Translations under genes and position numbers: made by a program
Source of the DNA: Lunularia cruciata
Taxonomy: Eukaryota; Streptophyta; Marchantiopsida; Lunulariales; Lunulariaceae
Assembly: GCA_948567375.1 (NCBI GenBank)
Contig: OX419756.1
Coordinates: 13,149,001 to 13,213,000 of the forward strand
Length of the DNA stretch: 64,000 bases
Direction of reading: 5' to 3'
The notes under the pieces: generated by a model
The model's database searches: none
The model's input: the letters and a program-made list of their open reading frames with translations, nothing else
Told to the model about the DNA's origin: nothing
Shown here: in pieces, positions 11,374-24,534 of the stretch
Numbering within the stretch: position 1 is the first letter of the stretch
Layout: every line of letters begins with the position of its first letter

Positions 11374-14300
11374 TTATTTCGTTTTTACAAGTTTGGTCCA
11401 CCATTTCTTTTCACTTTTCTCGGGCTCAGTAGTAAGAATACTAAGGGCTCTTTGTGCTCTAAAGTGAAGCTCATCGTTTATGTTTTCTGCAAGAAGCTCC
11501 TCTAGCTTTTTCAGAGCCCCTGGGTATGATGCTAGTTTTTTCTTATTCTTTTCTGCAGTGGCAAGCACGGCATAAACTCTTGCCCCTTGAAATTGAACTT
11601 CGGGTACTTCTATAGATAAGAGACCTACTAACTTCTCTAAAGCTCCGGAAAAGCATGCTATTTTAACCTTGTTCTTTTCATTTTCTAAGCAAACATTTAC
11701 TAGACATTTCGAGGCTTCAATCTGGAGACCAGCTGGTACTTCAGGCGATAACAACCTCGTAATCCTCTCAAGGAATCCAGGAAACGAGACAATTGGAGCT
11801 CTGTACTTCTCAGCCAAAGCTAGATTCGCAAAAGTAGTTGCCGCGTACAGTTGAGCTTCTTCAAGTGCATCTGCAGATAGCATCGCCACCAATCCAGGCA
11901 GGGTTCCTGTATGCGTGAAAATCATAGTGAGGTTTTGAGGAGCGGAACTGAGTGCCCGGAGTGCTTTAACTGCTTCGGTTTGAACACTAACGGGTACATC
12001 CTTTGATAGCAACCTCACAAGCGTTTCAAGGGCTCCAGGAAACGTTATCAGCTTCTCATAATGGTCCTCTGCTGTGACTATGTTTGCCAGAGCGATTGTT
12101 GCCGGTAACTGAACACTTTCTGGAACTTGTTCTGTCTGGGACAACAACTCAACTAGCCCCTGGAAAGCTCCTGGATGTGCTACGATCTTCGATATATTGG
12201 ACGGGGTGCAGGATAGGTTCTGCAGTGCTTTTGCAGCTTCGCTCTGGACTCTCAAGGGTACCTCTGTAGATAACAAGCCCACCAGCCTCTCTAGAGCTCC
12301 AGGAAACTCCAGAAGCTTAACCCTCGTATTGTTATCCGACCACGTGAGATAGTAAAAAGCTGTTGCCGCTTCAAATTGGATGCTAACAGGAATCTCTCTA
12401 GACATCAATCTAACCAGCCCGTGGAGAGCTCCAGGGTAGGATGCCATCTTTGCCATGTTTTCTGGTTCGGCAGCTAGATTTCGGAATGCTTTCGCAGCTT
12501 CAGACTGAATGTTTGCTGAAACATCTCGAGACAACAGATCAACGAGTCTCTCCAGCACACTCGGACATGATATTATCCCAATCCCAGTTTCTTCAGCCAC
12601 AGTCAGATTGAGGAACGCCGCTACAACATGCACTTGAATGTTTTCAGAAACTCCAGATGATTCTGAAAGCAGTTGCATCAAACTATGAAGAGCTCCTGGA
12701 TACGATGCCAATTTAATCCGATTTTCCTGTGCCCCTGTAAGACTCCGAAATGCTCTAACCGCTTCATACAGTAAACTCCTAGGGACTTCCTTCGACAGAA
12801 GACTAACTAGCTTCTTCAAGGCTCCCGGATAGGAGGCTACCTTCTTCCAATTCGCAGGATACTGACATAAGAGAGCGAAGGCTCTCACAACGTCGTACTG
12901 AACGCCCTCTGATTTCAGGACTTTCTCAGGCAGAAGCCGAATAAGACTCTCCAGCAGTTGATCTGGAATGGACTTTCCCTTCGAAGTCATCTCCTCCTCC
13001 ACTCGAACCAGATGATCTGCAGAATAATATTTCGGGATTAGTCAATCATTCTCACCTGCAGGCTATGCATTCTCACAACGGACACAAGTTTCTGAATGAT
13101 TCCTTGAGCTAAACCCTAAACCCACCCGTAAACACTAACTTCTTCTACAGTTCCGCGAAGCGAAGGACACGAGGTATGAGGTAGCATCTTTTCCATGAAT
13201 CCTGACCTTGGAGTGTCTCCCATTGAACTCGCTGCTTAACTTTCTCGAGGTGTGCAGAGCTGGTAACCTTCACCGGTTTCGGAGGCTGGTGTTCGATTCT
13301 TGGAGCAATTGCATCCCTCAGCTCCTGGCATACTTTATCACTATACGCCCACTTCAGCACATTCTCTAGCGCTACGAGTGCCTCGCTATCATGACCGTCC
13401 TTGGCAAGCTGGAAAGCCTGGTTTCTGTAGGCTTGCCGACGCTCCCGAAATTTGGTTTCTACACCTGTGGCATGGAACTTTTTGAACAGACGCCCGCGGA
13501 CATTTATGTCGTCACACAAAATCTCAAACGGCCTATCGTTTCTTGGGTCGAAGGGGCTTTGCGTGATGTCGTTATCAATAATGGTCCACCGATCGTAAGT
13601 GCGGCCATCGCTGCCCTTCACTGGGTCACACATTAGCTCGCAGGTTATTGGGTCATAAAACTCATCTACGTCGTCTTCCGTGATCACGAGGTCCAAGGCG
13701 TTCTCCTGTATGTGCGTGAGAGACTCGATGTTGTGTAAGACCTGCCCAAGAAACAATGAATCAGGACCTCCTTCACTCAAACCTAACCAGAGCGTCTGGG
13801 ATAAGCTGGCTAAGGTGTATCATCAGCCGAAAGGTTAACGGAACAAATCATTTTGAGAGACGTAGCTTGCAAAACTTAAGGGTTGGTATTCGTTCGGTGA
13901 GAACTGGAGTCCTTCAGGAAGGAAATATGAAAATTGGTGAAACTTTTCGGGAAATTTGTGGTCGGGGATTGACTCCATCTCTTCAGTCTCTACTCTGCTC
14001 ACGGGTAGCTCACAGGCGCATTAACCATCTCAAAGCCTTTTTTCTTGTTGCTATCCTGCCTCTCGAGGAGACGCAAATTGGAAGATGTGGAGAAACTCAC
14101 AACGTTGAAAAACTTTTCTGCATCCTCATTGCCGTCGCTCCGTTCTAAATCCTTCACTAGAGCAAAAACTTCCTCTAATTTCTCATCTTGCCTCCTTTTG
14201 CCCATCACCAGCGGTTGTAGCAACTCTCGAATTTCACGACCCACCGCTCTGGAGTCGACAGAATACGCCGATGAGAGCTCCATCATCCTAAATTGAAATT

Positions 14301-15103
14301 GGTCGGTTCTCCTGCTGCCATCGATAGCCACCTGAGCGCCACCGTAACGAGCGTAAGCGTTATGATATTATGGCCGACGTCTTAAAAAGCAGCAGGGTAC
14401 AATGGGCGGGAAAGACATCTATCGCTTCTATGCTCCTGGCCAAAATGTTACAACACAATACTGCTTCCAAGGCCAGAGGAGTTGGGCGAAGGCAGAGAGG
14501 AAGAGACTCACATCAAGAATCGTGATGAAGAGGGCCATTTGATAAGCAGAGACAAGCCGCTGTCGCATTGATTCCAACTCTTCCTCCGTCTCCTGATCAT
14601 CCCAGACAGTTTGGAAAGATCCTTGTTTTTGACGAGACTGCACAAACTCTGTGGCCTCCTTCAGCTTCTCCGTCAGCGAACCTGGTGAACCAAACAATTA
14701 CATCTCAATTAGTCGAGGACATTTTGATAGCGCTCGGTGGTGAATGACACTCCTACACCACCCTAGGCCCGACAAGCCGGCCATGGCATCAAAATGATTT
14801 TGTCACCCCATACCATTTTCTGCAGTCACGGAAGAGTCAATGAGTGGTCAGAAGCGAAGTCCACAAAAAAATTCAGTAGGGAATATCACGGCCTCCGCAC
14901 ATACCGAGTGCCTCTCCGTAGACTTTGGCGGGCAGCTTCTGCTTCAAAAGATGGACATTGCTGTTGAGGGTGGTGACAATAAGGTCTATTTTCCGGACGA
15001 TGATTTTGTTGTGCTGCTTCGCAAATCTTACTTCCGTAAGGTAGTGGATCAGATTGGATGTTGCTTCGGACACCAAGCCAACGGCAAACTCTTCCGGCGC
15101 CAT
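11374..15103 (-). CDS. U-box / TPR-like / ARM-repeat protein (probable E3 ubiquitin ligase)
   Basis: Five exons on the minus strand: 15103-14905, 14681-14512, 14331-14026, 13741-13207 and 13016-11374. All junctions are GT-AG with matching phases, and the total is exactly 951 codons (950 aa). The start is the first ATG of the open exon (MAPEEFAVG). Residues ~1-225 are helical with no domain I can name. The U-box at ~240-310 includes FYDPITCELMCDPV and SDGRTYDRW. A TPR-like helical pair with alternating Ala/Leu follows (RNQAFQLAKDGHDSEAL). The last exon encodes twelve ARM repeats of 42-45 aa, most headed (Y/F/H)PGAL..LV.LLS. U-box proteins recruit E2 enzymes and ARM repeats bind substrates, so a cytosolic or nuclear ubiquitin ligase is likely. 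An AATAAA (11368-11363) lies just past the stop. Confidence 0.9.
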
Positions 15104-17690
15104 GAAGTAATCGGTGGAGAAAAGGCCCTCCTTCCAGATTGGAATCAGGAGCGAGACGGTGTGCAGCAGAGTTGGCAAGAGGGGAAAAGTAACCTCGGCT
15201 CTGCTCTCAGACTGTTGTCGGGGAAAACTGGAAATTTTGCACGAGAGGAGAAGTTCGCTTGACGTGTGACCTGTACACTGGAAGCGGAGGGATTGATGAC
15301 ACGCCCAGAGTGCAGAGTGAACTCACAGATACGGGGGACTCTACATAGCAGGGGTGGTTGTAGAGAGATAATGTACATGAAAAGCAGATGGACAGTGACA
15401 GTGTCGGGCCTCGCAGTAAGGACGATGAAGTTTAAGGAACGCTACTGGACTACCCATGCTATCGTACAAGAGCACAGAAACCGACGAATTGGACGCTAGA
15501 TAGGTGCAATTTGGCCGGGAGAAAATTGTTGCGACCTAAATTGACGGTCTAACCAGACAACCCAGTTTTAAAATACGTAGCTAAATGTAAGAAAGCTCGA
15601 ATTGCCGTTCAAGGTCTTAATGCTCACCCACCTCTCGTTGATGTAAGGCAAGACTCGGATCGCGACTGCCACTCGACAGGAAGCAGTGACATAAAGATAG
15701 ACTATGGCACATGTATTGCTGCAGGCGTTCATTGGCACATCTAGCACCGTAGACGTTCATGCCTTCTCACTAGACCAATAGACGATCACCATTTCCACTT
15801 TTGCCACCATCTTTAGCGCAAAACTCTTCCCCCCAAACCTGTCTAGCTAAATTTTCTCTCACCAGGTTGGTAGACTAGCCAATAACTGCACCGGCGAGCT
15901 CAGCTCTAGCGTGGGTCCACCTGAGTGCTTCACTTCGCCAATCAGAAGTAACCTTATGGTGCCATTTGAGCTACTCTGACGCTAATTTACCAAGCGTCGT
16001 TGGATCTTTGCCCTGATCTGTTAATTGCGGCCGCATTATGACCGGATCAAGTGATTACAGCCTATCTGCACAACCTTGGTTTCTTTACATTAACATTAGT
16101 TGTGGAGACACACTACCCGGTTCATATCCTTATACTTAAGCAGTCAATTACTGGTATTAATGATCTACAATCCTTTCCTACTGATTTGACCATTACCGGA
16201 GTGAATGATGCATCATAATAAATTGCGGGTTCGGACGACAGCGTAGCATAAGATCTTATCATATGATATAAATTTAGTTTGAGTTACAGTACTGTAACTA
16301 CTGAAATAAACTCCAACACTACTGTAATAAAAGGTCCTGTTTGCACACAGATGCTCCGAATCTCGAAGGAGAGACAAAGTCTAGATGAAGTTGACAGATA
16401 CAGCCGTAGAATACGGTTTCGCACCGACTGAATGAGGACGACACCACGTCAACCTTCTACATGTGAGGACTCTCAGTAAAAGCACTACCGTGTGCAACTT
16501 ATTAATGTCTGTAGTACTGGAACATTTGACTCAGAATGTATAGAAGTCAAGATACTTCTGTATATACTCTTGGTTCTCTGAGCTAGCAACATCACCGAGA
16601 AGTTCTCTCTAGGCGCAGTGGAGGCCTGGTATCAAGTACGTATCAGATTGTACATGTTTGACGTTCTGGCTCAACTCATTAAATCCACATCTGAGGCAGA
16701 GTGCGCCATATACTCCACCAGAACATGTGAAGTAAAATCCAACCGAAGATCGTAACTTTTGGCGTTCTCAGGTCCCGTGCGTAGGGTAAATGTAAAGGGT
16801 TTCAGCATCCCCACATCTCTTTATCGTTGCCCCACCGTGAGCTGCTTTACTTCTCTAGCCAAGAGGGTTACAGTTGGAAAAGACGCTCACTGCTTTATTG
16901 CACGCTACTCCAGAGGGATCGATGAGGCAACGCGCTAATTACTGCCCAACCTGAGATCTTCGGCAATTCTCAGGTTCCTTGCGTAGGTTAGATGTCAAAA
17001 TGTTTCAGCATCCCTGCAGCCCTTTATCCTTTATCTGCTTTGCTTCTCTTGCCAAGAAGGTCATGTTGGTAATGACATTTGTTACAAGGATCGGTGAGGA
17101 CTACCGTGGCGGAATATCAGTATTAGAAGGTTTTGGATCTCCAACAATACCATGTTTGTACCATCTTCTACTGTTTCCCACGAGTTGCTCACGATTGTAG
17201 GGTTCAGAGCAAGCCAATGACTCCTCCGCGACAAATCTGCTCAGTTGAATAGGTGTGGACGTTTCAGAGCTCAAAACGGAGCAAACACGGCACAAAACTA
17301 TACTCCTACAATAGAAGCTGACGGGCTCTATTGTGGAACCCTTGGCGAGTTTGACGAGGCTTAGTTCTCTGTACTATGATGAGAAGGGTTAGTTGACCAC
17401 GCAATTCGCCAAATGAGGAATCAGACATGATCTACGTCAATAACATCAACACAAATCTAAACACAGATCTTCCTGTCCTAGATGCCACGCTGATCTGTTA
17501 GGCGGCTACGAGGACCCTCTATCACAGCAACTCCACTCCCATCAAGCTGTGGATTATTTTACTGTAGTTCTACTGTACAATAAGACCTGATTAAGATCCC
17601 TCCAAGAGACAATTTTATCAAGGCAATGAGTCTTGATTGCTAACAATACACTCGGGAAATATACCTCTGAAGATCTTGGCAGTGTGTAAC
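15104..17690. other. Intergenic; upstream region of the U-box gene
   Basis: No gene recognised. The interval includes the presumed promoter and 5' UTR of the minus-strand U-box gene (from 15104 upwards) and an imperfect local duplication at 16747-17080. Confidence 0.4.
16747..17080. repeat. Imperfect tandem duplication, period ~207 bp
   Basis: About 16747-16887 and 16954-17080 share the order GATC..., TTCTCAGGT.CC.TGCGTAGG, TTTCAGCATCCC, CTTTATC, CTGCTTT.CTTCTCT.GCCAAGA. They differ by substitutions and a ~10-bp gap. No coding role seen. Confidence 0.65.
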
Positions 17691-17694
17691 TGCC

Positions 17695-17940
17695 TGCATG
17701 CAAGTCGGTAGGGCCTCGCCGATGTTGTCAGCGGCATTTGGACATGTACAGTATGCCAGGATAGAGAAAAGAATGCCGCACAACACACAAAGAATTTAAA
17801 ACACTTACGGTGGAACTTCCTTGATCAAGCCCAGCTCGTGCAGTGCTGCAGTACTGGACAACAAGATCTTGATCTTCGATCTGCTTCTGGCGTTGGAGGA
17901 TCAGGGACTCGGCCGTAGACACGACGCATTCTGTTTATTT
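17695..17940 (-). other. Possible exon(s) of an unidentified minus-strand gene
   Basis: An open stretch from 17940 (after AAACAG) to 17809 encodes about 43 residues, including TAESLILQRQKQIEDQDL, and ends at a strong donor ACC|GTAAGT. A second short open stretch, with ATGCAG as possible acceptor, follows at about 17690 and contains AVTHCQDLQR. The pattern looks spliced and coding, but I recognise no family and cannot find the remaining exons. Confidence 0.25.
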
Positions 17941-18099
17941 TGCAGTGTGAGACTTAACAGTACTCCGAACTTGGCACCTTGACTTAACGATTGACTTAAC
18001 GGTACCCCAAGTTGAACAAAAAGACTTTAAAGTACCTCGGATGCACGTGGACCGAGGGGGAGCCTGTGTGTAAGAGTTGGCAGCAGACGAGGTCGCTAT

Positions 18100-18178
18100 A
18101 AATTGTTGCACAGTATTAGTAGTCGAGATGTTCAAGCGATGTTCTTGTCTCTCGACTACTAATACTGTGCAACAATTT
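18100..18178. repeat. Perfect 29-bp inverted repeat with 21-nt loop
   Basis: Arm one (18100-18128) and arm two (18150-18178) are exact reverse complements over 29 bp, starting AAATTGTTGCACAG and ending CTGTGCAACAATTT. The loop is 18129-18149. Perfect arms this long are unexpected by chance in 64 kb. The transcript would fold into a miRNA-precursor-like or siRNA-generating hairpin; a recent inverted duplication is the plain alternative. Confidence 0.9.
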
Positions 18179-20875
18179 GCACTATCGAGCCAACGCGCGG
18201 GACCTCGCGCTGGGTCAGTGTACCCCGGCCGATTCGAGGGACGTCGGGCTGGGTGAGGCAGTCATGCCGGGTCGGAGACTTGGGTTGGGACCGGGGGAGT
18301 CGGAGGTTTCAGGCGGGCATCAAGAGATCAGCGTTTGATAGAGTTAGAAATCACTGTCATTTACTTAGATTCTAATTTAATCTTTACCCTTGAAATCGAG
18401 AACTGCCATAGAGCATCTTCTACAACTCACATAAGGTTAAGTTACTCCATCCGCGAGATAAATTCAAAATTAACGGAAAATTATTTAGGTGTCGTTTACC
18501 AAATCATTTGTGAAGTTTTCTTTGAAAGGATTACACTATGCGCTATCCATTAATGTGAATATCTCAAAGAACAATCCCATATGTTCTTCAAATGACTGCC
18601 AAATAGGATTGACATGCCACGGCAAGTTCACAAAGGGGTCATGTAAGTTGTTTGCCAATTTGGGGTATGGTTGATCGAAGTGCCAAATATGGGTACTGTT
18701 AAGTCCTTTTCTGTTTGTTTTGAAGGGATATGTTCAAGCATCCCCGTCAAGCTGTACGACTCTTTGCACGCAGTTCAGTAGATTCGTCTCCAGGTAAATG
18801 AGATCAACCTGGGACTACGTGTAAACGGAGAGGTAAATACGTATTCGAGTTCATGGACTGACGATCCCCTAATTAGAGGGGACAGAGATACTTGATTATG
18901 ATACTTGTCTTTCTTATTTTCCTTTCTCCCATAGCAAACTAAAAACGAAGTTTCACGCTAATTATATTTGGGATGGAATCCCCTCAATTAGCGCTTGTCT
19001 TATCTCTCTCGGAACGACTTTGAAACTCTATTGTCAACAAGCGAAATGCCGACACCGGCGATTGCCGGCAATTGAGTATACAAGAGCACAGCATACTTAG
19101 AAATCAGAGTATGAGGTTTTTACGTATAACTCTGTTTGTATGTACAGTACATTGAATCGTTAGAAGACGACCCGTCGCTCTTAAGCATAATTCATCACCC
19201 GGTTGGTATACCGTGTGATGGAGTTCCAGGTTGGCTGAGGTCGTTGAGTTGCACTACACAGTCAGATCGTCGGAGTTTTGGTTGTCCCTGGTCAGATAGC
19301 CACCAAACGCTGTGCCTTTGAGCGTGACTGGCCTAAGGCCATGTGGGATATCATTGTTTGAGTCCTCAATTCCTCTGAGGCGTAAGTTGAGAGAGAGTTT
19401 GCTTTAGGTGTGGCACTGCCTCGAATTCAATCATGCAAGAGCCTCCTCAATTCACACAATCACGCAGGCTAACTCCCGGCCATTTCAATTATTACAAAGT
19501 TACTATTATTACTGCTACAGCTATTACAATGTCATAAGTGTTATGAAATGTTGCAGTTAGAGCAGAACACAGAATGGAAGAGGTCTTTGATAATTTGTTA
19601 ATAGCCTTTCAGCAAGAACGTCCTTGGAACCAACCTTTTTCACCAGATTAAATATGTTACGAGGGTTTTCTAACTAATGTTCTACACTTTTTCAACCCCC
19701 CATCTCGGCCTTCAATGTTTTACCATATATTTGCAGACACATTTCTCATGTAGGAATCGTTATGTCCACGCTAGCATGATGAGCTACACTTTTCATCTGT
19801 AACGAGCATTATATCGCGGATGGAAATTATCAGGAATGTTCAGAAATACCCGACACGTACATATTTGTTGAAAAGCATCGAAAATTAGCCAACCATTTTC
19901 CAACCACATCTAAGATTTGTCAGAGGACTTTCTTCGTCTCTTTCTGAGATGCATCATTCTGCAACGCTCCTCATGTGTCGTCACGGTCACTAACCAAAGC
20001 TCGCGGGACATTTTGCCTACCGATTGGGACTCGAGTGAAACTCTTGTTTTGGATTATCTTTCATAAAATATCTCCTTTTACCCACTCTCTTAAAATTATC
20101 ATCCGAGTCCATCAAAGTCACGACGAGTGCAATTCGAAGCACAAAACGGAAAGATAGCCTTCAGAGAGTACCAATGCACACCGAACGGGCATCGGTAATA
20201 CATCTGCTTCTATATCAGCTCAAATTTTGAAACATCTAGTTTATGCTTCCAAGTCCAAATTGGAAAATGTTTGAAGAAGAAAATAAAGCCCTACAGAATC
20301 AAGGAATAAAGAAGTGTATCGTTTTGCAACTTGCATCTTCTGAAAGACGCAATGTTTGAAGAAAGTGTAAGAGATGTCCACCAGTGAGCACACCACATGC
20401 CCTCGAGTGTCGGATTCTCTTTCCTAACTACGCTCCCGTTGTGACAAGGACCAAACATCTTCCATCCGTTAAATCTATGGACTAATCTCGATTTGCAGTA
20501 AACTGCGTCGGAGGTTGACCAACTGGCCAGGTTCATGTATATACTGGATTGGACACCTCTATCTAGGTCTTGTCGAGGAGAAGCTAAAGCACCTGTGATA
20601 GCATGTATGCAGGCTTTGGTCTCTACAAGTCTGTTTCAGCTCTGACTATCGCCCTGGCTCTCCACACCTCGACCTGCATTGAGCCTACTGCAATTGGGTG
20701 ATTGATGAACGCATATGAGCTACGGTACTTATGAGAAATAAGCCGAATCAAAAGAGTCGTACAATATCTCGTGGTAGCTGTTTGAAACCTAATCTATTGC
20801 TTTCCTGCTCCTCTTTGCGATCTAGTTAATGAGTACGGGATACTCAAACATCCAGTGCAACTTTCAGCTTAAGAC

Positions 20876-21330
20876 TAATTTTTTATCCCTCCAGTATATT
20901 ATCTCTGCCTGGTGGCCATATAATTCCTCTGCCAGCTCTAAGCCACTTTCTACATTGCAGCGTTGAAAGTCAACGTCAAGCATCAAAGGTAAGTTGTAAT
21001 GATCAGTTCCTTGATGGCGAACTTTAATGCCATCTTCTCGAAGAACCAGGGGGTCGAAGCCATGATCGATTTCAGGTTAGAGTCCCTCGCACTCGTCACA
21101 TCACTCTTACCTCCACCTGCTCATCGGCGCAAAACGTGTGCAAGTCACCTGGATTGGACATCAGTCCCCATTGGAAGGGACGGAAAGGCCAGACTTAACT
21201 TTGTCGAAAAGCTCAAAATGAGCTCGCAAGCCCGCTTTAATAAATCCACATCGCAAGGCAGTATCTGTCGACTACAGAATTCCCACAACGGGGGCTTTAC
21301 ATCAGCTCGCTTCGCATGCTCTTCATCACG
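20876..21330 (-). pseudogene. Coding-like minus-strand fragments of an unidentified gene
   Basis: On the minus strand 21330-21149 is an open stretch of ~60 codons. It starts after TGACTAG, ends at a donor CCAG|GTGACT, and includes DVKPPLWEFCSRQILPC. Further on, about 21084-20876 is open for ~69 codons, with REDGIKVRHQGTDHYNLP and ESGLELAEELYGHQAEI before a stop. Composition and splice-like borders argue for exons, possibly decayed. I recognise no family, and no clear acceptor joins the second block. Confidence 0.35.
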
Positions 21331-23793
21331 CTAGTCATCATCACAAAGGACTCCTCGCATATCCGCGTTTGGGTTTTGGTTGACTGAAGCAACCAAAGAC
21401 TCCCCATCCCTGAGACTCTAAGCACTCCTAGCCGGGTGTTCAAGTAAGGACCTTGAGAAGCTTGTTCTAATGAGATAAAAGTTGCATAAATCAAAATCGC
21501 ATAAAAGTTGTCTTCCACTCAAGAGCTGTCCACCTTCTTCCTACCGTCATGGTATTCAACACACTGGAGCAAGCTAGCCAGAACAACATCGACAAAGTCA
21601 TTTTGAAGAAAGCGGGTGACGGAAGCTATGTCTATCTGGACCAGTTTCTCCAGAGCATTCTAGACACGAGCAATCCCCTGGTTTATGGTAAAACCCTACT
21701 TCAAAACGATCAAGGCAGACAGCTCAGGATGACCCTCAACTTCGGGACGCTGGTCAGGCAATCAATATTAAGGTTGTCAAGCACTGACAATTAACTGTGA
21801 GAAGAAAGGATGAACCTTGAGAACTAGTCGATGTACCATTAGTGGGCCTAATAGTCTCATAACATGTGTCTTAAAACACTAGATGAGTGAATTCCACTTC
21901 GTAAGATAATGCTGCGAAGTATGCCTTTGCATATTGATGGACCGGTAAAATGCTAAATAATCTGCCGAAGTGGCCATGAGAGGGACAACGATCTGAGGTT
22001 GTGCATACATGTATTTATAGAATGATTGGAAGGAAGTACGAGAACTGAGATCTGTCAAGGCATCTTCGATAACAAATTTATTATATTCACCCGGTATATT
22101 ACCCTCTGACTAGTATAATATTGATGAGAACTTTGCCCTGGCTAAAGGTCTTAGGATCTAGGGATGTATATGTAACAGGTCAGATCATTTGAATTGCCTG
22201 ACACTGGACACTGACACTCGCTCGACCAGTGAAGACCTTGTGTGTGAAGCCAGCTGAAACTTGCATGCTTGTTAGGTCATACGATTGAATGCCTAGGTTT
22301 AACGGAGATAGTAAGAAAAAAGCTGAAACCGCGTACTTTTATTCCACATTGACAATTTCAGCTCTAGATACATGTCTGCAAGTAGATCCGCTTTAGAAAA
22401 CAGAGTATTAGCATATGTGAACACCGGTAGCCTGCTATTAACCACTCCTCTTTGAACTTCTCGCGACCGTGGGTGCGAATATGCTGCCAGTCTAATTCCT
22501 TTAAGTGTCGTTTCAAGTTTACTATGTCTCGTGTTTTAAAACGTTAGGTTGTCAAGCATCTAGTTTCCAGATTCATGGCCTTCCTTAAGAATCCTCCATG
22601 CAGTTGATCAGTATTTTCCTTACTGATCTATTCGATGTGTGAAAACTTCCCAGTTCGCAGTTTTGTACCAGGAGCGGCAAGGGGAGCACCCCTTGCTAAA
22701 CTTCCTTCTCCCATGGTAGATTCAGAAATCAAGCAGGTTTGTAAGAGACATGTAGTTCATGGCAAGCTTTTTATTCATACCCACAGACTTTACATGATTT
22801 GTCGATTCAGAAACACTACTAAATAATTTGAATATTATAGACCAGATTATCATGCATTCTGCAGCAAGCATTAAAGGATTGCAGTACCGAGGCAGGGACA
22901 GAGTTTCAAATTTGACTTCCGCAGTCCCAGTAAACGTCTCCAAGGAACACTGAATAGCCCAGATTTACACTTTTAGTAAGCTGCTATTTGCATGTTCTTC
23001 CTTTTGGAGAAAAGATTGACCGAGAAGTATGTTATGTTCACTACGGTCGTTGTCAACTTGTTCGTCATCCTGATGACAACATACTGTACTTGGTAAATTT
23101 ATCCAGTGATAAACGGCAGTCATGCACCACAACCGCCCCTTTGTCGTACAGTACTGTGTGTACCGTAGTAGAGAGATGTTTGTTATGAGTTGATATGCTC
23201 ACTCTAACCGGCTGATGATAAGAACTGTCAAACTTTTCGGAAATTTCGCCAATGTATGATCTCATGCAAAATCAGGGTGCTTAAATTTGCTCGTAGTGCC
23301 CATGACTAAGGAGTTTCGTAAATCGGATACTATTGCACCTGTTGTATTCCGACACAGGCTGATGAATTTAATCGGCCAGTGGTTTCATCAACTTTTGCCC
23401 TTCATACAATGAGTACATTTGCAAATTCAATTCAGAATTCTCAATTATAGGGAGATTTGGTATGTAACTTATCTTATCCGTTCCATTGTTTACAAGAAGG
23501 AAGCTTTTGAATAATTCTTTCTTTAACGAATTTTTATAAAGCTTCAAGCATCCATAGAACTGGGGTTACTCTGCTTTCTTTCCACTACATTCCAATGGGT
23601 AGTATTGTCATTACTGTATTTTCTCCAGTGTTGCGGTGTAGTCTGCGAACGAAGCAGGTACACACTAGCAAGAGAGTTAAACATACCAACTGCACTTTCG
23701 AAGACTTTACTGTAAGATCCAGGACGTTACAGAAGTGTGAAAGAACCGCACTTATAAATGAAGGCGTAAGTAATATAATCAAGTTCGTATGCA

Positions 23794-23841
23794 ACAAATT
23801 CGAACTCATTTCTACTCATTTTTACAAATTCGAACTCATTT
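23794..23841. repeat. Short tandem repeat, 30-bp period
   Basis: ACAAATTCGAACTCATTT occurs at 23794-23811 and again at 23824-23841, followed each time by variants of CTACTCATTT. Confidence 0.8.
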
Positions 23842-24534
23842 CAAATTCTACTCATTTGAAACTTGGTACAGAACTTGGTAAAGTTGAATTCGTATTTACT
23901 TCTCAGCGTACATCACAAACATCTTATTTGTGTGAGCATAGAGCATTCAGGACAATTGGGGCTGAATTCGAACTCTTGATTTACTATGCATACCTTCACC
24001 TAGTCTGGACTCTCTGGTGTGATTTTACAGTCTATAGCAGCCGGCGCGTCTCGAGAGTACTTCGGCGTGATATCTTGTCCATGAATTTTTCTGATCATCG
24101 CATATTCCACTTCGTTTCTCAATTCACCACCTCGATATTCGTCTGGTGGTCTGCTGTGAGAATCAACTAATCAGTAAGAGTGGTTTGATATTTCGATGCA
24201 GTGTGACTCATGATCAGATTGTCACACACTGCATTGGTCGCTACACATCAATGTTACTGTCAAGAGTACGGTGGAAATCAAACTATCCTTCAACTATGCA
24301 AACTAAAACAGGATAAACTTAGAGAAAGCAGTCGACTTTGCAAACTATCATTGCATCTATTATGATTTCCCAATCATACGATATTCAGGTACCTTTTTAA
24401 AAATATGTCACAATCTACAAGTTTCCCACAAGCTTCTGTCGTTGGTTTGAACAGAGCATTCCAGAAACAGACATTACATGCCTACAATCGGAAGCATAGA
24501 GATCGTAAGATGGAATTACCCCATGAATGTATCC

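Larger units (their letters stand above)
18179..24534. other. Intergenic, mostly unassigned
   Basis: A GC-rich patch (about 18190-18330) contains two degenerate copies of a GGGAC..CG.GCTGGGT motif. Coding-like scraps at 20.88-21.33 kb are listed separately. An 81-codon plus-strand frame (21549-21794) starts with ATG and has balanced composition but no recognisable family. The 191-codon plus-strand frame at 23595-24170 is AT-rich, runs through the 30-bp tandem repeat at 23794-23841 and is probably not a gene. Confidence 0.4.

Noticed and set aside
23595-24170. 191-codon plus-strand frame as a gene
   Set aside because: AT-rich, runs through a short tandem repeat, no motif, and no splice or composition support.
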